This document shows, in pieces, positions 8,638 through 16,259 of a DNA stretch of 50,915 nt. Made by a program: the position numbers and the translations under genes. The DNA comes from Rhizobiaceae bacterium. Lineage in GTDB: Bacteria; Pseudomonadota; Alphaproteobacteria; Rhizobiales; Rhizobiaceae. The notes under the pieces were generated by a model. It was not told the origin of the DNA and searched no databases. It worked only from the letters and a program-made list of their open reading frames with translations. The DNA lies in assembly GCA_017643025.1 (NCBI GenBank), contig JAEPOG010000009.1, positions 1-50,915 on the forward strand. Direction: 5' to 3'. Position 1 is the stretch's first letter. Each line of letters begins with the position of its first letter.

Positions 8638-8666
8638 CGGCATCGCCGCTTTGCTTGGCGATGCCG
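8638..8666 (-). terminator. hairpin terminator after DUF1330 gene
   Basis: A perfect 10-bp stem (CGGCATCGCC with its complement) around a 9-nt loop lies 14 nt beyond the stop of the DUF1330 gene on the minus strand. Only a weak A/T tract follows, so it may be an imperfect intrinsic terminator. Confidence 0.5.
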
Positions 8667-8679
8667 AAATCTGTTTCGA

Positions 8680-9006
8680 TCAGCCAGCACTCAAATAGGG
8701 GATGGTGCCGGCGATGTCGGTGTCATCGACAACGGTGAATTTGCTAACGCTGCCGGCCTGCCGCGCCTTGCCGTAAGGGGCGTATTCGGGATCTTCGGCA
8801 AATTGCTGCAAGGCCTTTCTCGAAGGAAATTCCAGGATGGCAATGAGGGTGCTGTCGGATTGCGGTCCCTCAAAGCTTTCGATGTTTCCGCTTCTCGAAA
8901 GATATCTGCCGCCGTGCTTTTCGACCAGCTGGTGCACGTTGGCGGCATATTCGGGTACCCATCGGTCGTCCGTGACCTTGATGTCGGCGATGAGGTAGAC
9001 GCTCAT
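8680..9006 (-). CDS. DUF1330-family protein
   Basis: 108 aa, close to the family's usual 95-110. The fold signature is clear: MSVYLIADIKVTD at the start, YAANVHQLVEKHGGRYL, then ILEFPSRKALQQFAEDPEY. DUF1330 proteins are dimeric ferredoxin-like (dabb-type) proteins of unknown activity, cytoplasmic. GGAGG lies just upstream of the ATG. The gene is divergent from an HxlR regulator, which probably controls it. Confidence 0.88.
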   Translation of the reverse strand: MSVYLIADIKVTDDRWVPEYAANVHQLVEKHGGRYLSRSGNIESFEGPQSDSTLIAILEFPSRKALQQFAEDPEYAPYGKARQAGSVSKFTVVDDTDIAGTIPYLSAG

Positions 9007-9128
9007 TTTTTCTTCCTCCGATTAGAACAGGCTGCATACGGGCCATACGGCCGCATCGCCAGACCCTGAGCGGCTTGTCTCGCGTTTCGGAGCTAACCTC
9101 TAGTCTCGGATCAGGATCGCCGGATACA

Positions 9129-9150
9129 GTTTCTGTACTAGTCAGCAAAC
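9129..9150. promoter_or_regulatory. candidate HxlR operator
   Basis: Inverted repeat GTTTCTG, 7-nt spacer, CAGCAAAC (one extra base in the right arm) in the divergent promoter region, 48 nt before the HxlR gene. Its position suits autoregulation and control of the DUF1330 gene. Confidence 0.3.
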
Positions 9151-9197
9151 AGGCGCGCGCCTAGGATAGATCGATTGTCGGTTCTGAGGAGACTGCT

Positions 9198-9890
9198 ATG
9201 TCCCAACCCGGCTACAAACAATTCTGTCCGGTCGCAATGGCGGCAGAGGTCCTGTGCACCCGTTGGACGATGGTGCTCCTGCGAGAGTTGATCGCCGGGT
9301 CTACGCGCTTCAACGACCTGCGGCATGGCGTGCCAAAGATGTCTCCAACACTCTTATCGCTGCGTCTGAAGCAGCTGGAGCAGGCTGGGATTGTCGAGCG
9401 GCGTCCCGCTCCATCAGAAAGAGGCGCCTATGAATATCATTTGAGCGCCGCCGGTCGGGATCTCCGCGCTGTGGTCGAGGCGATGGGGTTTTGGGGGCAG
9501 AAATGGGTGGAATCGAGCCTTTCTTTGAAGAATTGCGATCCCTCGCTTTTGATGTGGGATATGCGCCGCAACCTCAATCCGGAACCTCTCCCGAAAAAGC
9601 GCACGGTGATCCAGTTTCTGTACCGGGAGCTCCCGTCCACAAAAAGTCACTGGTGGCTGGTCATTGAACCCGACGGAGAAGTCGACCTGTGTTGGTCCGA
9701 TCCGGGTTTTGATATCGACCTTTACGTCACGACGGACCTCAGAACGATGACGGCGATTTGGATGGGGGTTACTACAGTGGCAAATGAGCTCGACAAGATC
9801 GAGTTCTCAGGGGCCCGCTCAATTGCGGATACAATGCAAGGGTGGCTTGGACTCAGCCCGTTTGCGGTGCAAGAAAAGCTCGTCGGCTAG
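9198..9890 (+). CDS. HxlR-family transcriptional regulator with C-terminal SCP2-like domain
   Basis: 230 aa. The N-terminal winged helix is typical of HxlR: FCPVAMAAEVLCTRWTMVLL, then RFNDLRHGVPKMSPTLLSLR and LEQAGIVERRP. The extra 110 residues (VIQFLYRELPSTKSHWWLVI, DLCWSDPGFDIDLYV, ELDKIEFSG) match the SCP2-like ligand-binding domain often fused to such regulators. GAGGAG precedes the ATG. It is divergent from the DUF1330 gene. The effector is unknown; a small hydrophobic or quinone/aldehyde-type stress signal would be usual for this class. Confidence 0.9.
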   Translation: MSQPGYKQFCPVAMAAEVLCTRWTMVLLRELIAGSTRFNDLRHGVPKMSPTLLSLRLKQLEQAGIVERRPAPSERGAYEYHLSAAGRDLRAVVEAMGFWGQKWVESSLSLKNCDPSLLMWDMRRNLNPEPLPKKRTVIQFLYRELPSTKSHWWLVIEPDGEVDLCWSDPGFDIDLYVTTDLRTMTAIWMGVTTVANELDKIEFSGARSIADTMQGWLGLSPFAVQEKLVG

Positions 9891-10023
9891 AACCACGAAC
9901 ATATTGCTTCCAGGTGGCCTTGCTTGCTGGTTATTGGACGATTCTCGATCCAGCTCAGGCCGAACGTGGCGCGACATAAAGCGACCGCGCGCCATCGGCT
10001 TGGCGCGCGCAACGCTATACAGG

Positions 10024-10449
10024 CTAGTCTTCGTTCTCGTCCGACTCGCCCTCGTCCCGTTCAAGCAGGCGGCCAAGTACTTCACCCAGCGTCGTGGTGG
10101 CCTGCTCATCGGCGCCTGCGGCTTTTGTAACTGCCGCCGCCTTTTCGACGCCCCTTGTTGAAGGATCGGTCGCTGCTGCGGACACGGCCGCCCCGACGCC
10201 GTTGGCGCCGCCTGAAGCGGCGGAGCCGGCCGACGCGCCGGACCCACCCGGTCCGCCACTGCCACCGGCATTGCCGGAACCACCAGCGCCTCCACCTGGG
10301 CCAGCACCGCCAGGTCCGCCTCCACCGCTAAAGCCTTGCGCGTGCGCTTGACCCATATCCGGAGCAATCGAAGGCGGAGCGATCAACGGGCCAGTGAGGA
10401 ATGCACCGATTGCGAAGGCGGCGGCGCTGCAGCGAAGTACGAGGCTCAT
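10024..10449 (-). CDS. secreted Gly/Ala-rich low-complexity protein
   Basis: 141 aa with a signal peptide (SLVLRCSAAAFAIGAFL, likely cleavage after AHA), a long Gly/Ala/Ser-rich stretch (FSGGGGPGGAGPGGGAGG onward) and a short acidic C-terminal helix (LGEVLGRLLERDEGESDE). GGAG lies 8-11 nt before the ATG. Low complexity prevents a family call. It is probably exported. It is divergent from the PilZ gene across the dispersed repeat. Confidence 0.55.
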   Translation of the reverse strand: MSLVLRCSAAAFAIGAFLTGPLIAPPSIAPDMGQAHAQGFSGGGGPGGAGPGGGAGGSGNAGGSGGPGGSGASAGSAASGGANGVGAAVSAAATDPSTRGVEKAAAVTKAAGADEQATTTLGEVLGRLLERDEGESDENED

Positions 10450-10470
10450 GCAAAATCTCCATTGTGGAAT

Positions 10471-10580
10471 TGGTATTCCGGTCGGGACCGGTTGTGTCGA
10501 GCATGGCCCCTGGAAGGTTTCGATCGGCTTTGCGCATTGCCGCGCATTCGATGCAAATGGTTTGCGGCGGGTGTGGTATC
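10471..10580 (+). repeat. dispersed intergenic repeat, copy 2
   Basis: Counterpart of the block at 886-998 (opposite strand). Here it fills the divergent region between the Gly-rich secreted protein and the PilZ gene, starting about 20 nt from the former's ATG. The most conserved part is AGGTTTCGATCGGCTTTGCG followed by CATTGCCG and TCGATGCAAATG. Confidence 0.65.
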
Positions 10581-10672
10581 TCGGCCTTAACGCTTCACCA
10601 ACGGCCCGGGACTATAAGATGAGCGGTGTGACTTCATTGACCTGCGCACCATGAGTTGGGGAACTTGCGGCA

Positions 10673-10966
10673 ATGAACATTCCGGCAGAGCAAGGTCGGC
10701 AACGTCCGCACCGGCAGCGGGTCCTGAAAGGTGCTTCCATCATTCAGGGCATCAACGACAGTGAGATCAAGGTCACCGTTCGCAATATGCACGAGAGCGG
10801 GGCGGAATTGCGGGTTCCGCTTGGCGTACAGGTTCCATCCGCGTTCTTGCTCTACATACCAGTCGATGGTGTCGGCTACCGCAGCGAAGTGCGTTGGAGA
10901 AACGGTGATCGCATCGGCGTGCAATTCACGGGCCAGGAACCCAAACCGGACTGGCACTACGGCTGA
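10673..10966 (+). CDS. single-domain PilZ protein
   Basis: 97 aa, the size of a stand-alone PilZ domain. The N-terminal RQRVLKGASII provides the Arg/Lys-rich c-di-GMP-binding switch (RxxR-like), and VRNMHESGAELRVP is the second motif, corresponding to (D/N)xSxxG with His-Glu-Ser-Gly. A beta-barrel follows (FLLYIPVDGVGYRSEVRWR, IGVQF). It probably binds c-di-GMP in the cytoplasm and relays it to a partner. A frameshifted paralogue lies 2 kb downstream, and c-di-GMP synthesis/degradation genes lie 3-6 kb upstream. Confidence 0.85.
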   Translation: MNIPAEQGRQRPHRQRVLKGASIIQGINDSEIKVTVRNMHESGAELRVPLGVQVPSAFLLYIPVDGVGYRSEVRWRNGDRIGVQFTGQEPKPDWHYG

Positions 10967-11049
10967 TTGTGATGCACAGCATCATTCCATATTGGTCAAA
11001 ACCGGGTTTCGCGGATCAACAGCAGCGGGAGCCCGCCTTTCCGGACATC

Positions 11050-11231
11050 TGAACCGGCAGGCACGGGACGTCCCCATAAGAGTTAAGCAGCGCACCGAGC
11101 GGCACCTCACGGCCGTGCGCGCCAAGATAGCAGACCTCCAGCGCATCGAGCAGGTGCTGGCGACCACCGCGGCTCCGTGCTCGGGCGAGGACGTGCCTGA
11201 CTGCCCAGTGCTGGAGGCGCTGGCGTCCTAA
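11050..11231 (+). pseudogene. MerR-family regulator, C-terminal fragment
   Basis: Only the C-terminal dimerisation helix and metal-binding tail survive: ERHLTAVRAKIADLQRIEQV, then CSGEDVPDCPVLEAL. The two-Cys tail is characteristic of mercury/copper-type MerR proteins. The upstream part of the frame has no HTH and no start, so the gene is a remnant about 60 residues long. Confidence 0.6.
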
Positions 11232-11267
11232 CGGTGGCGGCAGGACACGGCACTAAGCGGCAAACCG

Positions 11268-12242
11268 CTAAAATTCATGCAACTGACCGACCGCTGAAGG
11301 CACGACCTGAGCCTCGCCAAATGCATCAACTAACTGGTACACGGCACGCCACCCCGTGCAATGTCCGGGCGCAAATCGTCTAATGTTGAACGCCCTCAGG
11401 TCTGCAATGGTCTGGGTAATGATCGCTTCATTTGCGGCACCCGAAAGGTGGAATCCGCCCATCACACCGTAGAGCGGGACAGGGTCGAACCGTTCCTGCG
11501 CATCCTTAAGGACATTCACGATCCCGGCATGCGAACATGCGGAAAACACGATAATGCCCTTGCCCCGCACATGGACGGCGACGTAGCGTTCGTCCATGAT
11601 CAACGGGTCGGGCTCCCATCCATTACCCATATCCTTGACGTGAGGAGGAAAGCCCTTCTCATAGGGCGTGACGCGCGGGATTTCGCCGCTAAGGTACACC
11701 ATTCTGTTCAGCAGGAGCTGCGGCTCGTCGTTAGAAATTACGTCGCCGCCAGCACGACGGAGCGCTTCTTTGCTCGGAACCTCGCCGAAGGGCAGAATGT
11801 TTCCATCGGGCGTTTTCATGCCGCGACGGACAAACATTCCATCGTTGACGTGCAGTGGGATGCTCTTACCGCCATTCGCCTCACGGATCATATCCAGCGC
11901 CTGTTCGATGCCGCCAACATGATCCCAATGGCCGTGCGAGAAAACGATGGCATCAATGCTAGAGAAGTCAACGCCGAGGCGAACCCCGTTTCTTCCAAAT
12001 GTGTAGCCCTCCGGGCCAGTGTCGAAGAGCAGCGTGTGTTCTTGCGTCCCTCGCCGCGTTGTTATGGCAAGCGAGAGCCCAAATTGAGCGCAGCATAAGC
12101 AGCGACCCGATAGCTCTCGAGCCCCAGCCCTAAAAACATTCTGTGCTTCGTTGGTGACCGAAACGGGAACTGTGGAGAGGATATCGGTAACGTTGTCGAC
12201 CAACACAAGGACGTCGCAACCATCGACTGACTCTAGGTGCAT
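11268..12242 (-). CDS. MBL-fold metallo-hydrolase
   Basis: 324 aa from ATG 12242, supported by GGAGGGAGACGGC. The metal-binding motif is intact (FSHGHWDHVGG), with the later ligand regions SACSHAG and GGFHLSGA. The layout, with a Cys-rich CLCCAQFGLSLAI segment before the first motif and GHCTGWRA near the end, fits the dihydropterin-aminobenzene-phosphate-synthase-like subgroup of MBL hydrolases. It is expected to be a di-zinc hydrolase in the cytoplasm; the substrate is unknown. It stands alone, facing the MerR fragment. Confidence 0.88.
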   Translation of the reverse strand: MHLESVDGCDVLVLVDNVTDILSTVPVSVTNEAQNVFRAGARELSGRCLCCAQFGLSLAITTRRGTQEHTLLFDTGPEGYTFGRNGVRLGVDFSSIDAIVFSHGHWDHVGGIEQALDMIREANGGKSIPLHVNDGMFVRRGMKTPDGNILPFGEVPSKEALRRAGGDVISNDEPQLLLNRMVYLSGEIPRVTPYEKGFPPHVKDMGNGWEPDPLIMDERYVAVHVRGKGIIVFSACSHAGIVNVLKDAQERFDPVPLYGVMGGFHLSGAANEAIITQTIADLRAFNIRRFAPGHCTGWRAVYQLVDAFGEAQVVPSAVGQLHEF

Positions 12243-12626
12243 GCCGTCTCCCTCCTGCTGGGCTATCACGCCATTTGTCAGTAAACCTCAGGTTCGCGGC
12301 CAACACCGCACAATCGCGTATCATGCATACTGGCGTCAATGGCTCAAGATTCTTCCGCAATCAGGACGGTAGCCGCTTCGCTAGGCAAACTATGAATCGA
12401 GTGTTTCTGTGCCGATGCAATGCGGGACATAGTTGCGCCCCGGCTTGCGACACGCCATCCGCGCGACCTTTTTTATGCGAAGTCGACCGCCGCCACGGCG
12501 GTCGCATGTACCCTCAGTCCGATTGGTTTATTGCCCAATGTTGTACCGATGCTCGGGACCCGCCATGGTTGCTTTCCGTTGTCGCTTTGTCGTTTACTGA
12601 CCTGGGTGCAAGGATCGGTCTTGGTC
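12243..12626. other. intergenic region
   Basis: About 385 bases between the divergent MBL gene and the second PilZ gene. No gene is supported. A GC-rich 8-bp hairpin (CGACCGCC and complement, 12484-12504) without a T-run lies in the middle. The dispersed repeat found upstream of the first PilZ gene is not present here. Confidence 0.4.
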
Positions 12627-12919
12627 ATGACTTCCGACTCCCAAGACAAGAATCGACGCGAGCGGCGGCAGAAGTTTCTCAAGGGTGCCACCATCCTGAC
12701 CGGCATCGCCAATTCGGAATCAAGTGCGCCATCCGCAATATACACACGGGCGGTGCCGAACTCCGAATCCCGCATAACGTATCGATGCCGCAGGATTTAC
12801 TGCTTTACGTACCGATGGACGGTATCGGTTACCGAAGCATATTGAAGTGGCGGGATGGTGATCGTGCCGGTGTGGCATTCACGGGAACGGAGCCCAAACC
12901 CCGCTGGCACTACGGATGA
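12627..12919 (+). pseudogene. PilZ-domain protein, frameshifted paralogue
   Basis: The ATG at 12627 opens a frame (RRERRQKFLKGATILTGIAN) that matches the intact PilZ protein at 10673, but after SE near 12719 one base is missing relative to the paralogue. The continuation IKCAIRNIHTGGAELRIP, then LLLYVPMDGIGYRS and the WHYG ending, are in another frame. Without the deletion it would be a 97-aa PilZ protein very similar to its neighbour. Either a real loss or a base-calling error explains it. Confidence 0.8.
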
Positions 12920-12969
12920 GACATGCCCAACGCCTATGCTTCCACAACACGATCCTAGAAATTGCACGA

Positions 12970-13652
12970 TTACGGCAAGTGGGATTGCATACCGAAAGCA
13001 TGTTCCAGGGCTTGTTCGAGCGGTGCGGGCCGGCCCAGCAAGTATCCCTGGGCAAACTCAATGCCGAGGCCTTTAAGGGCTTCCAGTTCGTCGCGGTTTT
13101 CAACACCCTCGGCGATGATTGTTGTCTCGGTCACGCTTGAGAACCGCGCCAACGCCGAAGCGAGCGCCTGACGCGCCGGATCGGCGTGAATGTTGCGGGT
13201 CAGGCTCATGTCCAGTTTGATCAGGTCCGGGCGCAGCTTGAGCATGCGCTGTAGACCAGAATAACCTACGCCGACATCGTCGATGGCGAGACGTGCTCCC
13301 GACTTGCGCAAGGGCTCGATGGCCTCGATCAAATGCTCGATGTCGCACGCATCGGCTTGCTCTGTGATCTCCAGCACGATGCGTGTCAAATCAAAACCGT
13401 CGAGCAGTGACCTCAGGTGCTTGTTACTGGCTGTTTCGGGCGAGGCGTTGATCGCCAAATAGACTGAGCGGTCTTCCAGCGCAGCAAGTGCGCCGAGTGC
13501 TTTCTTGATTGCCGCCAGTTCGAGCTCAAGCGACATACCAACTTCACCAGCAAGCTGAAACCAATAGTCCGGAGATGTTGGTTCGAGGTTGAACCGTGAC
13601 AAACTTTCGAAGCCGACAACCCGGCAAGAGCGGATATTCCAGATCGGCTGGT
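12970..13652 (-). pseudogene. EAL-domain protein, 5' part removed by an IS3 element
   Basis: About 227 residues of an EAL domain remain. Visible are GFESLSRF (ESL in place of EAL), INASPET with the metal Asn, VLEITEQADA, LAIDDVGVGYSGLQ, LIKLDMSL, TIIAEGVENR and QGYLLGRP. The fragment begins exactly at the conserved QPIW strand, where an IS3-family end (TGAACCGCCCCG) is joined at 13653. Catalytic residues of the surviving part look intact, but the start and any sensor domain are gone. An accidental open frame joins it to transposase sequence. Confidence 0.85.
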
Positions 13653-14179
13653 TGAACCGCCCCGGGTTTGCCGGAGGCCGTTTCGTTTGAGTCACGCTGC
13701 CATGGCCGGTTCTTCCAGCATGGCGTAGTAGCGCTCCTCGGCTTCGGCCGGCGGGATGTTGCCGATGGGCTCCAGCAGCCGGCGATTGTTGAACCAGTCG
13801 ACCCAGGACAGCGTGGCGAACTCGACCGCCTCGAAGCTTCTCCACGGTCCGCGTCGATGGATAACCTCGGCCTTGTAGAGGCCGTTGATCGTTTCGGCGA
13901 GGGCGTTGTCGTAGGAGTCTCCGACACTGCCGACGGAGGGCTCTATTCCGGCTTCGGCCGGTCGCTCGGTATAGCGGATGCTGACATATTGAGAGCCCCT
14001 GACTGTCGGAATGGTGCACCAGGCCGCCGCGATGAACAGGCCGCCGTTCGTGCAGGGCCTGTTCGAGAGCATCGAGAACGAAGCTCGCGTGGGCCGTCCT
14101 GCTCACCCGCCAGCCGACGATGCGGCGGGCATAGGCGTCGATCACGAAGGCAACATAGACGAAACCCGACCAGGTGCTG
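13653..14179 (-). mobile_element. IS3-family element, 3' remnant with frameshifted OrfB
   Basis: The terminal repeat TGAACCGCCCCGGGTTTG at 13653 and the OrfB C-terminus survive. Reading from about 14179: SGFVYVAFVIDAYARRIVGW, then a 4-base insertion near 14000 shifts the frame, and GSQYVSIRYTER, DNALAETINGLYKAEVIH and VDWFNNRRLLEPIG continue to a stop at 13692. DDE Asp (VIDAY) and Glu (AETINGL) are recognisable. OrfA and the OrfB N-terminus are missing, so it is immobile. Confidence 0.85.
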
Positions 14180-14217
14180 AGTGGAGTAAGAAGCGCAGTA
14201 GCGCTTCTTACTCCACT
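14180..14217. repeat. perfect 17-bp inverted repeat at an IS junction
   Basis: Arm AGTGGAGTAAGAAGCGC, loop AGTA, then the exact complement of the arm. It lies precisely between an IS3 remnant on the minus strand and a different IS3 remnant on the plus strand and belongs to neither. Confidence 0.85.
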
Positions 14218-14376
14218 CCCGATGCGGCGCGGCTTTCTCTATCTCGTCGCCATCATGGACTGGTTCAGCCGCAAGGTGCTGGCCTGGCGGCTGTCGAACA
14301 CGATGGAGGCCGACTTCTGCGTTGCCGCCCTCGAAGAGGCGATTGCCCGACACGGCAGGCCCGACATCTTTAACAC
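14218..14376 (+). mobile_element. IS3-family OrfB internal fragment
   Basis: About 53 codons of an IS3 OrfB core (MRRGFLYLVAIMDWFSRKVL to ARHGRPDIFNT). The DNA is about 97% identical to 48117-48275, the larger remnant of the same element near the right end, in the same orientation. Truncated at both ends. Confidence 0.85.
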
Positions 14377-14410
14377 GTGGCCGCCGCTACAAACTCAAGC
14401 GTAGATATTC

Positions 14411-14427
14411 ATACTTGACAGTATAAT
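14411..14427 (+). promoter_or_regulatory. operator plus -10 before TRAP operon
   Basis: ATACTTGACAGTAT is a 14-bp palindrome of type ATACYNNNNRGTAT, and its last bases start a TATAAT (14422-14427). The same operator/-10 arrangement occurs before the acyl-CoA synthetase at 31597. No good -35 is visible. It lies 126 nt before dctP. Confidence 0.5.
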
Positions 14428-14549
14428 TGCGATACGACATCGTGAACGCACCCTCGGTAAAGGTGTTCGCGGCGGCCTCAAGGTGACTGCATGATGGGCC
14501 TTCAAACCAGCAAACACTGTCGAGACAAGTCTTAGGGAGGAGCTATTCC

Positions 14550-15668
14550 ATGACACGATACACCAGCCTGCGCGGCCTGCTTGCCGCGACCGTAATAGCC
14601 GTATCTTTCACAGCCCACGCCAAGGATCTTTCGATGGCGCCGGGCTTCCCGCCGGGCTCTACCGTGGATTTCGGCGCCCGCGCATTCACCGACAAAGCCA
14701 CCGAGCTTTCCAACGGCGACCTAATATTTGAGATCTACTCGGTATCCGTCCTCAATGTTCCGCAGATGCTCAACGGCGTTCGCGATGGAGTGGCCGATGC
14801 CGGCGTCGTGCTGCCTCCGGTTTTTGCCGCTCAGTTCAAGGAAACCAATCTCATCGGCGACCTCGCTATGCTCGGTGAGTGGGCGCCTGCTATGGCCGGG
14901 GCCGTCACCGAGTACATCATGACCTGCGAAGTTTGCCTGCAGGAATATGCCGACAACAACCTCGTCTATCTGGGTTCGGGCTCGACGCCCGATTACGGCA
15001 TCCTATCGACCAAGGAGTTCACGACGCCGGATCACGTCAACGGGGCGAAGCTTCGTTCACCAAACGCCGCGTTCAATCGCTGGATTGAAAGTCTTGGCGG
15101 TGTGGCCCTGACCCTTCCCGGCAACGAGATCTTCGAAGCGGTGAAGCAGGGCGTCGTTGACGGTGCACTGTTGTCCAACTCCGAGTTGCGGAATATTCGC
15201 ATGATCGACGTGGTCACACATATTACGGTGGGGGCGCCGCAGGGCACCTATCATCTAATCAACATAGCCAACGTCAACAAAGATGTCTGGAAGGATCTGA
15301 CCACCGAGCAGCGCGACGTGCTGATCGATGCGGGCGCATACGCGACCGCGGCCGTTACCGCAAAGTATGTTACCGAGGCACAGGACGCTCTCGATGAAGC
15401 GAAGGAGAAGGGCATCGAAGTCCATGAAGCCTCCGCGGAACTGAAGCAGGCGACGGCCGACTTCATCAAGGCGGACATGGCCAATATCGATTCGAGCGCG
15501 GCCGAGCGTGGCGTGACCGACGCCCAGGAAAAGATCGCCCGCTTCCAGGGCCTGATCGACAAATGGGCGAAGCTGACCGATGGACTGGGAACGGACGTCG
15601 ACAGCTTGGCCGCGCTTTACCGTACCGAGATCTACGACAAGCTCGACCCCCAATCCTACGGTATGTAA
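14550..15668 (+). CDS. dctP: TRAP transporter substrate-binding protein (DctP family)
   Basis: 372 aa with a signal peptide (LLAATVIAVSFTAHA) and strong GGGAGGAGC ribosome site. The mature part has the DctP pattern: AFTDKATELSNGDLIFEIYS, GVRDGVADAGVVLPP, and the substrate-carboxylate region AKLRSPNAAFNRWIESLGG followed by EIFEAVKQGVVDGAL. In the periplasm it would bind a carboxylate and deliver it to DctQM. It is the first gene of a TRAP operon whose downstream CoA ligases and acyl-CoA dehydrogenase suggest the ligand is a fatty, branched or cyclic carboxylic acid rather than a C4-dicarboxylate. Confidence 0.9.
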   Translation: MTRYTSLRGLLAATVIAVSFTAHAKDLSMAPGFPPGSTVDFGARAFTDKATELSNGDLIFEIYSVSVLNVPQMLNGVRDGVADAGVVLPPVFAAQFKETNLIGDLAMLGEWAPAMAGAVTEYIMTCEVCLQEYADNNLVYLGSGSTPDYGILSTKEFTTPDHVNGAKLRSPNAAFNRWIESLGGVALTLPGNEIFEAVKQGVVDGALLSNSELRNIRMIDVVTHITVGAPQGTYHLINIANVNKDVWKDLTTEQRDVLIDAGAYATAAVTAKYVTEAQDALDEAKEKGIEVHEASAELKQATADFIKADMANIDSSAAERGVTDAQEKIARFQGLIDKWAKLTDGLGTDVDSLAALYRTEIYDKLDPQSYGM

Positions 15669-15684
15669 GCCAGACCTGCCAAAC

Positions 15685-15718
15685 TGCCGGGACTAGGTCT
15701 CGCGACCGGGTCCCGGCA
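15685..15718 (+). terminator. intercistronic hairpin between dctP and dctQ
   Basis: Perfect 9-bp outer stem (TGCCGGGAC and complement) with a smaller GGTC/GACC stem inside the loop, no T-run. Such hairpins after binding-protein genes usually stabilise or attenuate the transcript so that the binding protein is made in excess. Confidence 0.5.
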
Positions 15719-15749
15719 TCACAGCTTTGACTTGTGGAGGAGGGGTCGG

Positions 15750-16259
15750 GTGCTCAACCGGTTCTGGTCAGCCGTCGACACAATTCTGCTTACCGTGGGT
15801 GGCGCGGTGCTGATGGTCGGCATATTTCACGTAGCCGCTGACGTAATCCTGAAATATGTGGCAAACCAGCCGATACCGGGAACCATCATCTACGTTTCGA
15901 ACTACTACATGACGATGGCAGTTTATCTGCCCCTCGCCATGGCGGAGATGCGCAATCAGCACATCATTGTTGACCTCTGGCCGGACAGCGCGCCCCATTG
16001 GCTCAACCTTCTCGGACTGAGATTCACCTGGGCCCTTTCGGCAGGCATCTATCTGCTGCTCGCGTGGAACACGCTTCAGGATGCCAGCCGCAAGATGAGC
16101 GAAGGCGAGTATGTGCTCGATCAGGGCGGACTGGTGATAACTTGGCCCAGCTACTACGTCCTGCCGTTTTCAATGCTCGTCGTTGCAAGCCTGCTGGCCT
16201 GCAAGATTGTGCAGCCGAACCTGTCGCTGACGAGAACTGAGTTGCAGACCAATGAGTAA
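15750..16259 (+). CDS. dctQ: TRAP transporter small membrane subunit (DctQ family)
   Basis: 169 aa starting at GTG 15750, preceded by GGAGGAGGGG; a TTG 18 nt upstream is the only alternative. Four hydrophobic segments are visible (TILLTVGGAVLMVGIFHVAA, YMTMAVYLPLAMAE, FTWALSAGIYLLLAW, YVLPFSMLVVASLLAC), with the family feature MAEMRNQHIIVDL after the second. It partners DctM in the inner membrane. Its stop overlaps the dctM start by 8 nt, so the two are translationally coupled. Confidence 0.88.
   Translation: MLNRFWSAVDTILLTVGGAVLMVGIFHVAADVILKYVANQPIPGTIIYVSNYYMTMAVYLPLAMAEMRNQHIIVDLWPDSAPHWLNLLGLRFTWALSAGIYLLLAWNTLQDASRKMSEGEYVLDQGGLVITWPSYYVLPFSMLVVASLLACKIVQPNLSLTRTELQTNE

Larger units (their letters stand above)
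8289..8679. other. intergenic region with CtrA box and terminator
   Basis: About 390 bases without a supported gene. It contains the CtrA-type box at 8408 and the inverted repeat at 8638-8666. A TTGACA at 8611 has no matching -10 that I would trust. Confidence 0.4.

Noticed and set aside
10024..10449. Gly-rich repeats as a CRISPR or tandem-repeat locus
   Set aside because: The DNA repeats are short, irregular glycine codons within a frame that has a signal peptide and ribosome site.
12484..12504. GC-rich hairpin as a terminator
   Set aside because: No T-run, and it lies upstream of both neighbouring genes rather than after one.
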